DNA of 64,000 nt from Clostridium sp. CAG:510 (GCA_000434615.1 FR880791.1:23203-87202); one strand, 5' to 3'; positions 25,840-35,937 are shown, counted from the stretch's first letter. Numbers and translations: made by a program. The notes: a model not told the origin generated them from the sequence alone.

Positions 25840-27159
25840 ATGAACAACAATTCCTATCGTCAGAAACTGCATCTGGAGCCCCCTCAGGGCTGGATGAACG
25901 ACCCTAACGGTCTTTCTTATTTTGATAACAAATACCATGTTTACTTCCAGTACTCCCCCTTCGATGCCGAAGGCAGCGGTGACCGCGGCTGGGGCCATTT
26001 TGAAAGCACCAATCTGGTAAACTGGACTTACACCGGCATGGTTATCCGCCCGGACATGCCTGCGGATAAGGACGGCGCCTATTCCGGCAGCGCCATTGTC
26101 TGCGGCGACTCCCTGGAAATTTTTTATACCGGTAATGTACTGGAAAACGGCGACTATGACTATACCACCGCCGGCAGAGGCGCCAATGTCATCCACGTAT
26201 CCACGAAGGACGGCCACACCATGAGTGAAAAGGAAGTCCTCCTCACCAATGCGGACTATCCCGATTTCTGCTGCTGCCATGTCCGCGACCCCAAGGTCTG
26301 GAAAGAGGGCGGTAAATACCATATGGTTCTGGGCGCCAGAACGAAAACGGACGAGGGCTGCGTCCTGCTCTATGAATCGGATGATCTGAAAAACTGGCGC
26401 TACACCGGTCATGATGCCGTGCCGGATTTTGCCTATATGTGGGAATGTCCCGACTGCTTCCGGGTGGACGGCCATCGCTACTTAAGTATTTCCCCGCAGG
26501 GACTGCCCACTTATGAGGAAAAATTCCAAAATCTGTACCAGTCCGGTTATTTTATCTACGATGATGCCCTGACGGACTTTGAAGAATGGGACTACGGCTT
26601 TGATTTTTATGCACCGCAGACCTTTGAAACACCGAACGGCAGAAGAATTCTGGTGGGCTGGATGGGCATCGGCGACTCCGCCTATGAAAACCTGACCGTT
26701 CCCCTGGGTTGGCAGCACTGTCTTACGGTTCCGAGGGAAATCACCAGACGGACGGACGGCGTGCTGCTGCAGAATCCCGTACCCGAAATTTTATCCTGGG
26801 CGGGCACAGGCTCCCCTGTTTCCGAAGAAAAATCCGTCGATGTTTCTCTGCCCTTCCTCTTTTACGGAGAAACCGGGGCTGCTTTTTCCATTGCCCTGTC
26901 GGATTTCTGCACCATGACCTATGAAGACGGTCTGTTCACCCTGCTGTTTACCGACATGTCTGTCAGTGGTGGCAGAACTCTCCGCAAATGCCGTCTGAAG
27001 GAATGCCGTAACATCCGCATTCTCGCCGACATGTCCAGTCTGGAGATTTACCTAAACGATGGGGAAAAGGTATTGAGCACCCGTTTTTATCCCAGAGAGG
27101 ACAATGTAATTCTTTCCGTGAAAAAAATGAAAGGGGAGGTCTTCCCCTTTCATCTGTAA
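25840..27159 (+). CDS. GH32 beta-fructosidase (sucrose/fructan hydrolase)
   Basis: A 439-aa GH32 enzyme. The nucleophile is D21 in WMNDPNGL, the transition-state stabiliser D150 is in RDPK, and the acid/base E202 is in ECPD. A five-bladed propeller is followed by a shortened C-terminal beta sandwich. There is no signal peptide, so it acts inside the cell on sucrose, sucrose-6-phosphate or imported fructo-oligosaccharides. A sucrose-6-phosphate hydrolase role would need a PTS, which is not in view. A strong terminator follows. Confidence 0.93.
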   Translation: MNNNSYRQKLHLEPPQGWMNDPNGLSYFDNKYHVYFQYSPFDAEGSGDRGWGHFESTNLVNWTYTGMVIRPDMPADKDGAYSGSAIVCGDSLEIFYTGNVLENGDYDYTTAGRGANVIHVSTKDGHTMSEKEVLLTNADYPDFCCCHVRDPKVWKEGGKYHMVLGARTKTDEGCVLLYESDDLKNWRYTGHDAVPDFAYMWECPDCFRVDGHRYLSISPQGLPTYEEKFQNLYQSGYFIYDDALTDFEEWDYGFDFYAPQTFETPNGRRILVGWMGIGDSAYENLTVPLGWQHCLTVPREITRRTDGVLLQNPVPEILSWAGTGSPVSEEKSVDVSLPFLFYGETGAAFSIALSDFCTMTYEDGLFTLLFTDMSVSGGRTLRKCRLKECRNIRILADMSSLEIYLNDGEKVLSTRFYPREDNVILSVKKMKGEVFPFHL

Positions 27160-27161
27160 GT

Positions 27162-27195
27162 GACAGCCGCCTTAACGGGCGGCTGTTATTTTTTG
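27162..27195 (+). terminator. terminator of the GH32 gene
   Basis: The stem GACAGCCGCC with GGGCGGCTGT is followed by TATTTTTT on the plus strand. It lies four bases after the stop codon. Confidence 0.85.
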
Positions 27196-27203
27196 CATTG
27201 CGC

Positions 27204-30200
27204 TTAATTTACTTTCCACTTGGCGTAAAGTGTTAAGTTGCCGTAAGAACCGGCAGGAATTTTGGTAATTCTTTTCTTACATGCCTTATCCGTATACCAG
27301 CCAAGGAATGTGTAACCCAGTTTTTCGGGATTATAAAGAAGCAGTTCTTCATCCTCCACTGTGTAGGCTGCCGGATTATCGGCAGGATTTGCAAAGCCAT
27401 CCATATTGGCATAGGTAATGGTGTAGGTCTGCTTTTTCCAAACCGCATACAAGGTGTAGATACCGTTGTCCGGGTATTCGGCAGGACCGTTAATCTTTTC
27501 CTTGTCGGTGTATTTCACCGCTCCGTCCGGCGTTTCCGCCCAGCCTGCAAACACGTAACCGTTTATCTTATAGCTGTTGGCTGTCAGGGCCTTCGGTGTG
27601 CCGTATATAAGCGTCTGCAGCCTCATAACGCCCTTCACTGCCGCATTTTCCGGTACATTCGCCACGTACTCCGTCTTATAGGAGATGCCCTTCCACTTCG
27701 CATACAAATCCATATCCGCCGCCGTTGTTTTGGCAATGGCGGTTACCTTGGATTTCAGTGCGGCATCCTTATACCAGCCGACAAACACATAGCCCTTCTT
27801 CACCGGCTTCTCCCATGCTGTCATTTCTTTTGCCGTGATACCCACACCGACTTCATAGGCAATGCTTTTCGTACCGTATTCTCCGCCGTTTAGATGGAAG
27901 GTAACGGTAAAGGAATTTCTCCAGACAGGGTACAGGTTCAGTACCCATGTGATTTTTCCGGAAGCATCTGCGGTCTTAGTCAATGTACCCGGCTGGAAAA
28001 GCTTTGCTTTGTTCTCATAGGTCACAATTCCCGCCCGGGCATCTTCTTCCGTAAGCGCCCAGCCCACAAAAGCATAGCCTGCTTTCTTGTAGGTATTTGC
28101 CGTCAGCGCCTTCGCCGTTTCGCTCTTCATGGAAAGCGGCTTCATGGTACCGGTAAGGAGTCCGGCATCTGCCCTGGCATCATTGTGGAATACCACCGTA
28201 TACGGTGCATTCCATTTCGCATACAGTGTCATATTTCCATAGGTGGTTGCGGTAATATAAGACATCGCAGCCGTCAGATTTTCATTCTTATACCAGCCTC
28301 CGAAAGTATAACCCTCTTTTTCCGGCACCGGAAGCTTGGTCTTCGGCATGCCGTAATAATATTCCATTCTGGCCGTGTCCCCGCTTCCGCCGTTGTATAC
28401 AAAATCAATCGTATAGGTCGTGGGCTTCCACTGGGCATACAGGGTAATCGTACCGCCGTTTTTCTGCGGCAGGAGGTTTTGTTGTGAAAGTATCAGACCG
28501 GTTACTTTTCCGCCGTCCTCAAAGGTCGTGCCCGGTACAGCTTCCGTAGGCGTCTTTACCGTATTCCATCCGGCAAATTCATAGCCCTTCTTAAAGAAAC
28601 CGTTTGCCGTAAAAGCTGCCAACTCCGTATATTTTATAGTAAGCTTCTTTGTACTTCCGCCGTTGCTTCCGTTTCCGTTAAATACAATGTTGTAAGTGTT
28701 CTCGCTCCACTTGGCATAAAGCTGTAAATCTCCCTTGGTGGACGCGGTAATGGATGCCACTTTCTTCTTATAAGCGCTGTCGCTGTACCAGCCCCGGAAC
28801 GTAAATCCCTCTTTCACGGGAACTGGCAGCTTCATGGCTTTTCCGTATGTGTAACTATTATCTACTATGGGGTTGCCGCCCTGCGTGTCATAGGAAACAG
28901 TAAAGGTCTGTTGCCATATAGCATACAGATAAACCGTATCGTCCGCTGCGCCTTCCGTGCGGACGCTTACTTTTTCTTTGTCAGCATAGAAGGTTCCGTC
29001 CGCTGTCTGCCATCCCATGAACGCATAACCTTTGCAGGCATATTTATTGGCAGAAAGAGCTGCCGGCTGCCCATAGGAAAATACCTGCATGGGCATCTTT
29101 CCGGTTACCTTGGCCCCCTCCGGGGTATTGCTGTCATAAATAACCGTATATTTCCGGGCAATCCACTTGGCATAGATATGGACTTCTCCTGTGGTCTGTG
29201 CCGGAATTTCCGTTATTTTGGTCTTATAGTCCTCCGCAGTATACCAGCCGCCGAAGGTGTAGCCCTCTTTCCCTGCTGCCGGTTCCTGTAAAATATAAGG
29301 TACTTTGTTGTTGTAAATCTCTTCTTCGTTGGCTTCTGTCTTCTGTCCCGCTGCCAGATGGTATACAATCCGGTACATGGGGATTCTTTCCGTACATTGA
29401 ATGGTTTTCTTTGCCAAAATAGCAGTACCCTGAACCGTTGCGGTAATGTCGGCGCTTCCTGTTCCCATGCCGGTTACCACGCCGTTTTCATCCACCTTCA
29501 GGACATTCTCGTCCGAGCTTTCAAAAATGACGATTTTGTCATCTGTAGTATCCGCCGGGTAAAATTCCACCTGCAAGGAAATGGTTTCCCCCTTCATGAC
29601 ATTGTCCTCACCGGACAAGGAGATGCTTTCCAGACTCTTTGTCACGGTCAGAGTGAAGGATGCTTTTAGCTCTGTATCTATGGCATAGGAAGCCGTTACG
29701 GTAGTCGTTCCGGGATTTTTCGCGGTAAGCAGACCATCCTCTGATACTTCTGCAATGGCAGAGTTTTCAACCTGCCAGATAATATCCTTGTTTGCCGTAT
29801 CTCCCGGCTCGGTATATGCTTTGAGTTCCCGGGTGTCTCCCGCTTCCAACGTAAGCCCTTTATCCATATCCGCTTCCAGACGGACTCCTGTAATTCGAGC
29901 CACACTTTCTATATTTATAGTATCCTGAATAGAGGTACCGGCAACTGTTGCCGTGATAGTAGCCATTCCCACACCAACACCGGTTACCGTACCGTTTTCA
30001 TCCACCTTCAGAATTTCCTCGTCAGAGCTTTCAAAAATGACGGTTTTGTCATCTGTGGTATTTGCCGGGTAAAAGCTGACACTCAACGTAGTGGTATCTC
30101 CCTGCGTTATCCGGGTTTCTCCGCTCAGGGAAATGGACTGCAACGGTACTTCGGCTCCTGCTCCGTTTTCAGCATTCACGGTATAGGCTTTAATGCGTAA

Positions 30201-31889
30201 ATTAGCATTTTTCGCTTTTCCAAAGTCGGTCCAGGTCGAGCCATAGGGGGACTTATAGAAGCTCTGTCCTTCCTTGGCAGTGGCAACTGTCGTCATCCAG
30301 CCGCTATAACTGTATTCGGCAGCGGCCATTACCCCTCCTGATGCCGTAAGTGTAAATACTACCGCAAACGTATCTCCTTCCTCCAGCTCTACCGGCTGTC
30401 CGAGTTGTATGGTGTAGTATCCCTCACACTCAATACTTCCGGAGGTTGTTGCCGCCTCCACCAGTGTACCGCTCTCCGGATTGGATGCGTCCTTCAGGTT
30501 TTTATATATCTGCACCTTATAGCCTGTATTTGCCTGTGCAAACTGGATTCCCACAGCCTTAAGAACCTCTCCCTCCGCATTTCCGCCGGCTGTAAAAACA
30601 TTGGACACAGAAAGAGTCGGGCTTGAAAAACCATAAGAAATACCAAACATAGCCCCATCATACTGATAATTGTGATCATAGTTGTCGGCAGGTTCAAAAT
30701 CAAACGCATAGGCTGAGCCAGAAAGGCTCTTATCGTAATAGGAAAGCCAGAAATAGGTATAATAGCTCAGATTATCCACGTCAGATCCCGCAGACCATGT
30801 GTTTCTGATCAGCCATGCTCCGTTGCCCTCCGGTGTAACAGAAAAATTACTTGCCGCATAGTCGTCATCCCAGCCTACAACCGTAACCGCATGGTTGGTT
30901 CCTTTTTCTTCATTGCAGTAAAAACTGTCGGTAGTAAAATTGAAGTAACTGCTGTCAGCATAGTAGGAAACTCCTACTGCGCCGTACTTTTTCACCATCT
31001 GTTTTACAATTTCCGGGTTCGTTTTGATATTAATATTGTAATAATTCTGCAGGTGTGCCATATCGTCAAAGGCAAGGCTCTGATCAATACCGTTATTTAC
31101 CAGATTATAGGCATCCTTATAAGGTGCTTTCTGTTCGTCGGCTGCTCCTACCCAATTAATCAGCACATTTTCGGATAAGCTGAGGCTTCCGCCCCTGTTT
31201 AATATATCTGTATCACTGCAATAATTATAATCTCCTTCTGTGCCGCCTAAAGGGTCCACCAGTCCCTTGCCACGGTAAGAAAAATAAACCAGATGCAATT
31301 CCGAGTAATCCGGGAAATCCGTCACATAACCGGCCTTCTTCATACCGATTTCCGCCAGGGAAATCGTAGAAAATGCCCAACAGGTACCGTAAGGATTCTG
31401 GTCTCTGGTAAGAGGCAGGTCACCTTTTGCCGGGATGTACTTAGATTCCAGCATGGAATATGCAGAAAAAGCAGAGGAGTCATATACCACTGTGTCCGCT
31501 TCTTCGTCTCCGGGCATGGAAATATAACCGGGAAAAGCAGGGATTTCGCCCTGTATACCGTCCTGCTGCCGAACCGCATTGCCGGAGACATCGCTGTCTG
31601 CATTGCCGGAAATGCTTTCTGCTGTTCGACTGTCACCGCCGGGTATCACATCTTCTGCCTGACCATCATTGCCGGATACCGTATCTTCTTCCGGCATATC
31701 CGTTTCGCTGCCGTACACCTCTTCTGCAAGCAGCACGTTTTTCTGTCCTTCGGCCTCCTGCGCCAGCGCCGTAATGGTTTCGCCTGGAAGCGCCGTCATT
31801 GCCATGCCCGCTGCCAGAATAACGGCAAGAAGCTTTTTCGCCTTTTGCCCGCCTGCTTTTCTAATAAAATCCATATGTTTTTTTGCCAT
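27204..31889 (-). CDS. large secreted papain-like protease with Ig-like and InlB-type repeats
   Basis: The protein has 1561 aa. The signal peptide covers about 1-44. A linker (45-145) repeats SGN-type motifs. A C1 (papain) peptidase domain follows, with Q164, C170 (GTCWAFS), H333 (NHAVTVVGW) and N363 (NTWS). A lectin-like region lies at about 400-575 and Big_2 Ig-like domains at about 585-830. Finally there are nine Listeria-Bacteroides (Flg_new/InlB B) repeats marked by F-x-G-W. No LPXTG or SLH anchor is visible at the end (KWKVN). It probably cleaves or binds host or dietary proteins at the cell surface. Confidence 0.9.
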   Translation of the reverse strand: MAKKHMDFIRKAGGQKAKKLLAVILAAGMAMTALPGETITALAQEAEGQKNVLLAEEVYGSETDMPEEDTVSGNDGQAEDVIPGGDSRTAESISGNADSDVSGNAVRQQDGIQGEIPAFPGYISMPGDEEADTVVYDSSAFSAYSMLESKYIPAKGDLPLTRDQNPYGTCWAFSTISLAEIGMKKAGYVTDFPDYSELHLVYFSYRGKGLVDPLGGTEGDYNYCSDTDILNRGGSLSLSENVLINWVGAADEQKAPYKDAYNLVNNGIDQSLAFDDMAHLQNYYNINIKTNPEIVKQMVKKYGAVGVSYYADSSYFNFTTDSFYCNEEKGTNHAVTVVGWDDDYAASNFSVTPEGNGAWLIRNTWSAGSDVDNLSYYTYFWLSYYDKSLSGSAYAFDFEPADNYDHNYQYDGAMFGISYGFSSPTLSVSNVFTAGGNAEGEVLKAVGIQFAQANTGYKVQIYKNLKDASNPESGTLVEAATTSGSIECEGYYTIQLGQPVELEEGDTFAVVFTLTASGGVMAAAEYSYSGWMTTVATAKEGQSFYKSPYGSTWTDFGKAKNANLRIKAYTVNAENGAGAEVPLQSISLSGETRITQGDTTTLSVSFYPANTTDDKTVIFESSDEEILKVDENGTVTGVGVGMATITATVAGTSIQDTINIESVARITGVRLEADMDKGLTLEAGDTRELKAYTEPGDTANKDIIWQVENSAIAEVSEDGLLTAKNPGTTTVTASYAIDTELKASFTLTVTKSLESISLSGEDNVMKGETISLQVEFYPADTTDDKIVIFESSDENVLKVDENGVVTGMGTGSADITATVQGTAILAKKTIQCTERIPMYRIVYHLAAGQKTEANEEEIYNNKVPYILQEPAAGKEGYTFGGWYTAEDYKTKITEIPAQTTGEVHIYAKWIARKYTVIYDSNTPEGAKVTGKMPMQVFSYGQPAALSANKYACKGYAFMGWQTADGTFYADKEKVSVRTEGAADDTVYLYAIWQQTFTVSYDTQGGNPIVDNSYTYGKAMKLPVPVKEGFTFRGWYSDSAYKKKVASITASTKGDLQLYAKWSENTYNIVFNGNGSNGGSTKKLTIKYTELAAFTANGFFKKGYEFAGWNTVKTPTEAVPGTTFEDGGKVTGLILSQQNLLPQKNGGTITLYAQWKPTTYTIDFVYNGGSGDTARMEYYYGMPKTKLPVPEKEGYTFGGWYKNENLTAAMSYITATTYGNMTLYAKWNAPYTVVFHNDARADAGLLTGTMKPLSMKSETAKALTANTYKKAGYAFVGWALTEEDARAGIVTYENKAKLFQPGTLTKTADASGKITWVLNLYPVWRNSFTVTFHLNGGEYGTKSIAYEVGVGITAKEMTAWEKPVKKGYVFVGWYKDAALKSKVTAIAKTTAADMDLYAKWKGISYKTEYVANVPENAAVKGVMRLQTLIYGTPKALTANSYKINGYVFAGWAETPDGAVKYTDKEKINGPAEYPDNGIYTLYAVWKKQTYTITYANMDGFANPADNPAAYTVEDEELLLYNPEKLGYTFLGWYTDKACKKRITKIPAGSYGNLTLYAKWKVN

Positions 31890-32085
31890 ACCGTTCTCCC
31901 TTATCTTCCGTGATTGCTCTGGTAATTTACCGGATGTCTCTATTTCTATTTTATCGCATTTTTTAATATTTGGCGAGAACTTCTGTCATTTTTCCACAAT
32001 AATCATTTTTGCCGGTCAGTCTGTCATACCGCTCTCTTTGCATTAACAAAAGTCATCCGGAAATGTATGGAAGATTGGGAGAGCT

Positions 32086-32952
32086 TTAACAAAATGAAAT
32101 ACCGATTCCGACCGCTCCCGGACCGGTATGGCAGGCAATGCTCATGGACAGGGCATCATACCATACATCCGCCTGTGGAAACGCTTCCTGCACCATGGAA
32201 AGCCAGTTCTGTTTTTCGCTTTCGCTTAAGAAGCTCCCGGCTGCACCCACGCACATTTTTTTCGTTCTTTCCTGGGAAAACCTTTTTTCCACGTCATTTT
32301 TTACTGCCTCTATCATTTTGGATTCACACTTCAGCATTGCTCCCCTGACCTTGGCAAAGGAATCCAGTTTTTCTCCCTGTATGGTTAACACCGGCTTAAT
32401 CTGCAATACATTGCCAACCATGGCCGCTGCCGGAGTGATTCTGCCGCCTCTTCTTAAATAAGTCAGGGTATTCACCGCAATATAGATACTTGAGCAGTAA
32501 GCATTCTCCTCCAGATTCTGTTTAATTGTCTTTGCTGTCCATCCGTTTTCCGCCATTCTCTTTGCCTCTTCCACGGAGGTACGCAGTGTTACGGAAATTC
32601 TATGGTTATCTGCCACACAAACCCTGCCGCCAAATTCCCGCGACAATGCCGTAGCCGAAGCACAGGAATTACTGAGCCCGGCGGACATGGGAATATAGAG
32701 TACCTGTTCATATGCTGAAAGAAGCTCCTCCCACTTTTCCAGCAAATCCCCCGGTGCCGGTTGGGAAGTGGAGATTTTCTTTCCCTCTTCCAGTGCACTG
32801 TAGAATTGTTCTTCCGTAAGATTCTGCCCCTCATAAAAAATTTCATCCTCAATGATTACCGGCATCGGCATTACATAGATTCCTTTTTTTTCTGCTTCTT
32901 CTCCCATAATACCGCTGTTGGTATCCGTAAGTACAGCCACTTTTTCTTTCAT
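32086..32952 (-). CDS. DegV family fatty-acid-binding protein (FakB-like)
   Basis: A 288-aa protein. The N-terminal VAVLTDTNSGI and the central SAGLSNSCASA are the DegV fatty-acid-binding signatures. The C-terminal HTGPGAVGIGI is the usual carboxylate-binding GHxGPG-like loop. In Staphylococcus, FakB proteins present fatty acids to the kinase FakA. No FakA is in the window. It is the last of three genes in a DegV-PAP2-DegV operon. Confidence 0.9.
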   Translation of the reverse strand: MKEKVAVLTDTNSGIMGEEAEKKGIYVMPMPVIIEDEIFYEGQNLTEEQFYSALEEGKKISTSQPAPGDLLEKWEELLSAYEQVLYIPMSAGLSNSCASATALSREFGGRVCVADNHRISVTLRTSVEEAKRMAENGWTAKTIKQNLEENAYCSSIYIAVNTLTYLRRGGRITPAAAMVGNVLQIKPVLTIQGEKLDSFAKVRGAMLKCESKMIEAVKNDVEKRFSQERTKKMCVGAAGSFLSESEKQNWLSMVQEAFPQADVWYDALSMSIACHTGPGAVGIGISFC

Positions 32953-32986
32953 TTGAATTCTCCTTCATCTATGAATCATCTGCAAA

Positions 32987-33580
32987 TCATCTGTAAATCA
33001 CGCACCATAAAGAAACCGCAAAGGCAATCATGCAGGCCACTGCTCCCCCGGCGAGTTCCCTGCAGGTGTGCCTTTTCAGGATAAGAGAAGACCAGACAAT
33101 CAGTCCCGCTGCCATGATACACGGCAAAATGCATTTTTCCCCCACAAAATAAATCAAGAGCAGCAGCGGTCCGGTGACGCTGCATGCATGACCGCTTGCC
33201 CGGAAATGCAATCCTTTGTTGCACACGGTAAGCAGCAGTACGGACAGAAAATATGTAGTACAAATCAGCTGTATTTCTTTTCCCACACCTGATGTCAGAC
33301 TCCATAAAAAAGAAACCGTATAACCGGCCAGACTAAACAGAAATGCCAGCTTCCGCTGTCCTTCCCGTCCTTCTTTCTTCCAGCGGGGCAGAATTTTTTG
33401 CAAAGGATAGGCCAGAGCGGGAACAATTCCCAGCAGGAGTATGCAAATAAATATTTCTCTCCAGGTCCTGAAAAAATACGGTTTCCATATGCTTAGGAAT
33501 AGCAGAAGAGCCGTTACCATAACCGGGGGAACCGACAAGACACGAATCCCCTTTGCCACTGTTTGTTTTGCTTTAGTCAA
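32987..33580 (-). CDS. PAP2-like membrane phosphatase
   Basis: This membrane protein of about 197 aa has six hydrophobic helices. The PAP2 core is recognisable: LHFRASGHACSVTGP (SGH, motif 2) and SSLILKRHTCRELAGGA (R-x5-H-like motif 3). Motif 1 is less clear. It could dephosphorylate a lipid phosphate. The frame opens at 33637, but a TTG at 33580 with GGGGAGG eight bases upstream, overlapping the previous stop by eight bases, is the more likely start. Its place between two DegV genes suggests lipid metabolism. Confidence 0.7.
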   Translation of the reverse strand: MTKAKQTVAKGIRVLSVPPVMVTALLLFLSIWKPYFFRTWREIFICILLLGIVPALAYPLQKILPRWKKEGREGQRKLAFLFSLAGYTVSFLWSLTSGVGKEIQLICTTYFLSVLLLTVCNKGLHFRASGHACSVTGPLLLLIYFVGEKCILPCIMAAGLIVWSSLILKRHTCRELAGGAVACMIAFAVSLWCVIYR

Positions 33581-34460
33581 CTCTTTCGCCTCCCCAGAAA
33601 AACAATGCCACTGTGCCGGGTCCGGTGTGGCTTCCAATCGTGGTACCTACATGGTTAATTTCCACTTTGCCGTTCAGATGTAAAAATTTTTCTTCTACAA
33701 GCCTTGCCACTTCCTCTGCGTCTTCCCTGCAGGCTGACTGGGAAATATAGCATTTTCCGGAGTAGTCAAGTCCTCCGTCCGCATTTTCTTCCATTTTGTC
33801 TACAATGGCCCGGATTACTTTTTTCTTCGTCCGGATTTTATAGCGGGGAACCAGTCTGCCCAGATGGTCCATATTCAGCAAAGGACATATATTAAGCAGG
33901 TTACCAATCATTCCCGCTGTTTTGGAAATGCGTCCGCCTTTAATATAAAACGACAGGTCCGTAGAAAAGAACCAGTGGTGCATATGAAGTTTATGCTGCT
34001 CCACCCATTCGTACACCTCCTCTATGTCTGCTCCATTGTCACGCATGGTTGCCAGAGTATCCATGATAAGACCGTAGCCGGAAGAAGCGCCAAGAGAATC
34101 CACTATATATATCTTTCTCTCCGGATATTTTTCCAACAAATTTTCCCTTGCTATATTGGCCGAGTTAATCACCCCGGACAGTCCCGACGAGAGACAGACA
34201 TGCAGGACATCCTTACCTTCCTGCAGAAAAGGCTCAAAATAAGCAGTAAATTCTTCAGCATTTACCTGGGAAGTTTTTGTTTCTGCCCCCTCTTCCATTC
34301 TTTTATAAAATTCATCAAACGGCATGGACTGTCCCAGGTCATCCGCATATTGCATTCCATCCATTTCATAATGAAAACACACATATTGCACCCGGATTTT
34401 TTCAAAATGCTCCCTTGACAAATCCGCCGTGGAGCAGCAGCTTAGTATAAAATCACTCAT
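33573..34460 (-). CDS. DegV family fatty-acid-binding protein (second copy)
   Basis: A 295-aa protein. The signatures are LSSGLSGVINSANIA and the final loop IGSHTGPGTVALFFWG. The start at 34460 has GGAG nearby; the frame continues upstream without support. It is only distantly similar to the downstream DegV copy, so they may carry different fatty acids. It is the first gene of the operon and is divergent from a TetR gene, with a palindromic operator between. Confidence 0.9.
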   Translation of the reverse strand: MSDFILSCCSTADLSREHFEKIRVQYVCFHYEMDGMQYADDLGQSMPFDEFYKRMEEGAETKTSQVNAEEFTAYFEPFLQEGKDVLHVCLSSGLSGVINSANIARENLLEKYPERKIYIVDSLGASSGYGLIMDTLATMRDNGADIEEVYEWVEQHKLHMHHWFFSTDLSFYIKGGRISKTAGMIGNLLNICPLLNMDHLGRLVPRYKIRTKKKVIRAIVDKMEENADGGLDYSGKCYISQSACREDAEEVARLVEEKFLHLNGKVEINHVGTTIGSHTGPGTVALFFWGGERVD

Positions 34461-34500
34461 TTTCCGGTTAACTCCTTTCCCATTTCTCCTTTTTATATTC

Positions 34501-34556
34501 TTGCCAACCTGTAGTTTATCCTTTATACTGTATTTACTGTTACAAATTGTATCAGT
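34501..34556 (+). promoter_or_regulatory. TetR-gene promoter and palindromic operator
   Basis: TTGCCA (34501-34506), 17 bases and TATACT (34524-34529) form a good plus-strand promoter. Directly after it lies a dyad centred at 34546 with core TACAAATTGTA, flanked by ACTG and CAGT (34536-34556), one mismatch in ten pairs. It would cover the start site and also reach the divergent DegV operon, as expected for TetR autorepression. Confidence 0.65.
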
Positions 34557-34616
34557 TAAAACATGGACTTGCAATGTCACTGCCTTCAACTGTGACAAGG
34601 AGGTTATTTTTGTAAC

Positions 34617-35168
34617 ATGAGTGATAAAAAAATCAGTACTACCAACATTTTTGCAAAGGAGTGCATTGTGTCCGCACTCTTACAGCTTACCGATATAAAG
34701 CCTTTAAGTTCTGTTACTATTAGTGAACTTTGTAAGAAAGCCGGCGTCTCACGGATGACTTTTTACAGAAACTATGCTTCCGTGGAGGATATTTTCACAA
34801 AGAGGTTGGAGGAAATTTTTCAGCAATACAAGAAAGAGTCCGCCGCTTCCAATACCGGAATTTTTTACGACAGGGCACATATGATTCATTACTTCAGCTA
34901 TCTTTCACAATACCAGAATTTTCTGAAGGGTCTTATACAGTGCGGTTTCGGGGCTTATTTTCTGCAAATGCTGTCCTCCTATATTTCAGAAGAATGGCAA
35001 TCGCATGCTGATGAATTAACACTGACTGCTTTTTCCGGTTCCTTATATAATTTATTCCGTCTTTGGGCATCCCTGGATTACCGGATCCCGATCGAAACGC
35101 TGGCAGAGAAATTAGAAACTCTGTACCGGGGATGTGAAAAAAATTCTGTGCCTTTGAACTTCACATAA
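34617..35168 (+). CDS. TetR/AcrR family transcriptional regulator
   Basis: A 183-aa protein. The N-terminal HTH spans about 30-55 (SSVTISELCKKAGVSRMTFYRNYASVEDIF), with the F-Y-R/Y-N-Y recognition helix typical of TetR. The C-terminal half is a helical ligand/dimer domain of the TetR_C type. AAGGAGG lies 12 bases before the ATG. It faces the DegV-PAP2-DegV operon and probably represses it and itself, the ligand perhaps being a fatty acid or acyl-CoA. Confidence 0.88.
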   Translation: MSDKKISTTNIFAKECIVSALLQLTDIKPLSSVTISELCKKAGVSRMTFYRNYASVEDIFTKRLEEIFQQYKKESAASNTGIFYDRAHMIHYFSYLSQYQNFLKGLIQCGFGAYFLQMLSSYISEEWQSHADELTLTAFSGSLYNLFRLWASLDYRIPIETLAEKLETLYRGCEKNSVPLNFT

Positions 35169-35258
35169 ATTTTACACAATCCTTACGAAACCGGGATAGA
35201 TTTTCCATACCGATGCGATTACGCTGATATACAGTTGAAAGAAAGGTGGGGGCTTTAT

Positions 35259-35915
35259 ATGACATATGAAGAAATAAAGAAAAACGAAGAAGTACTGGCG
35301 TATCTGAAAAAAGGAAATGATGTGTTAGGAGTAATGGGATATACGGACCATTCTGTCATTCACTGCAGTCTGGTAGCGGAGCGGGCTGCTTATATTCTGA
35401 AAAATTTAGGATATTCTGCAAAAGAAGCTGAGCTTGCCAAAATTGCCGGTTTTATGCATGATATCGGCAATGCGGTGAACCGGACGCATCATGCCGAATA
35501 TGGTGCGCTGCTTGCAAACGATATCTTAAAGCAATCCGATTTAAGCGTAGAAGACCGTATTCTGATCGTTTCCGCCATCGGCCACCATGATGAGTCCACC
35601 GGCGGTGCTACCGACCCGGTTTCCGCCGCCCTTATCATTGCCGATAAAACAGACGTGCGCCGAAGCCGTGTCCGTGAGAAAAATAAAGCGACCTTCGACA
35701 AACATGACCGGGTAAATTATGCTGTAACCGATACCAAGTTAAAAATAAATACGGAGAAGAAAGTGATTTCCTTAAACCTGCAGATAGACGAAAAGATATG
35801 CACCATGTACGAATATTTTGAAATCTTTTTAGGACGTATGATGATGTGCCGGAAAGCTGCTGAAATTTTGGGAATGAGTTTCAAACTGACGGTAAACGGC
35901 AGCAAGGTTCTATAA
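35259..35915 (+). CDS. HD-domain phosphohydrolase
   Basis: A protein of about 218 aa. The metal ligands are H31 and the H67-D68 pair in GFMHDIGNA, with a further GHHDES motif, so it is an HD-type phosphohydrolase. The ending carries a small beta-rich domain. The substrate (a nucleotide or signalling molecule) cannot be deduced. The start at MTYEE fits the GGTGGGG site. It follows the TetR gene by about 90 bases on the same strand. Confidence 0.85.
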   Translation: MTYEEIKKNEEVLAYLKKGNDVLGVMGYTDHSVIHCSLVAERAAYILKNLGYSAKEAELAKIAGFMHDIGNAVNRTHHAEYGALLANDILKQSDLSVEDRILIVSAIGHHDESTGGATDPVSAALIIADKTDVRRSRVREKNKATFDKHDRVNYAVTDTKLKINTEKKVISLNLQIDEKICTMYEYFEIFLGRMMMCRKAAEILGMSFKLTVNGSKVL

Positions 35916-35937
35916 TCCTGCCGCCGTTTGGATGCCT

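Noticed and set aside
25810..26475. 221-aa minus-strand ORF opposite the GH32 gene
   Set aside because: Antisense shadow of a gene with complete catalytic motifs.
31293..31913. 206-aa plus-strand ORF over the N-terminus of the surface protease
   Set aside because: Antisense shadow of the signal peptide and protease domain.
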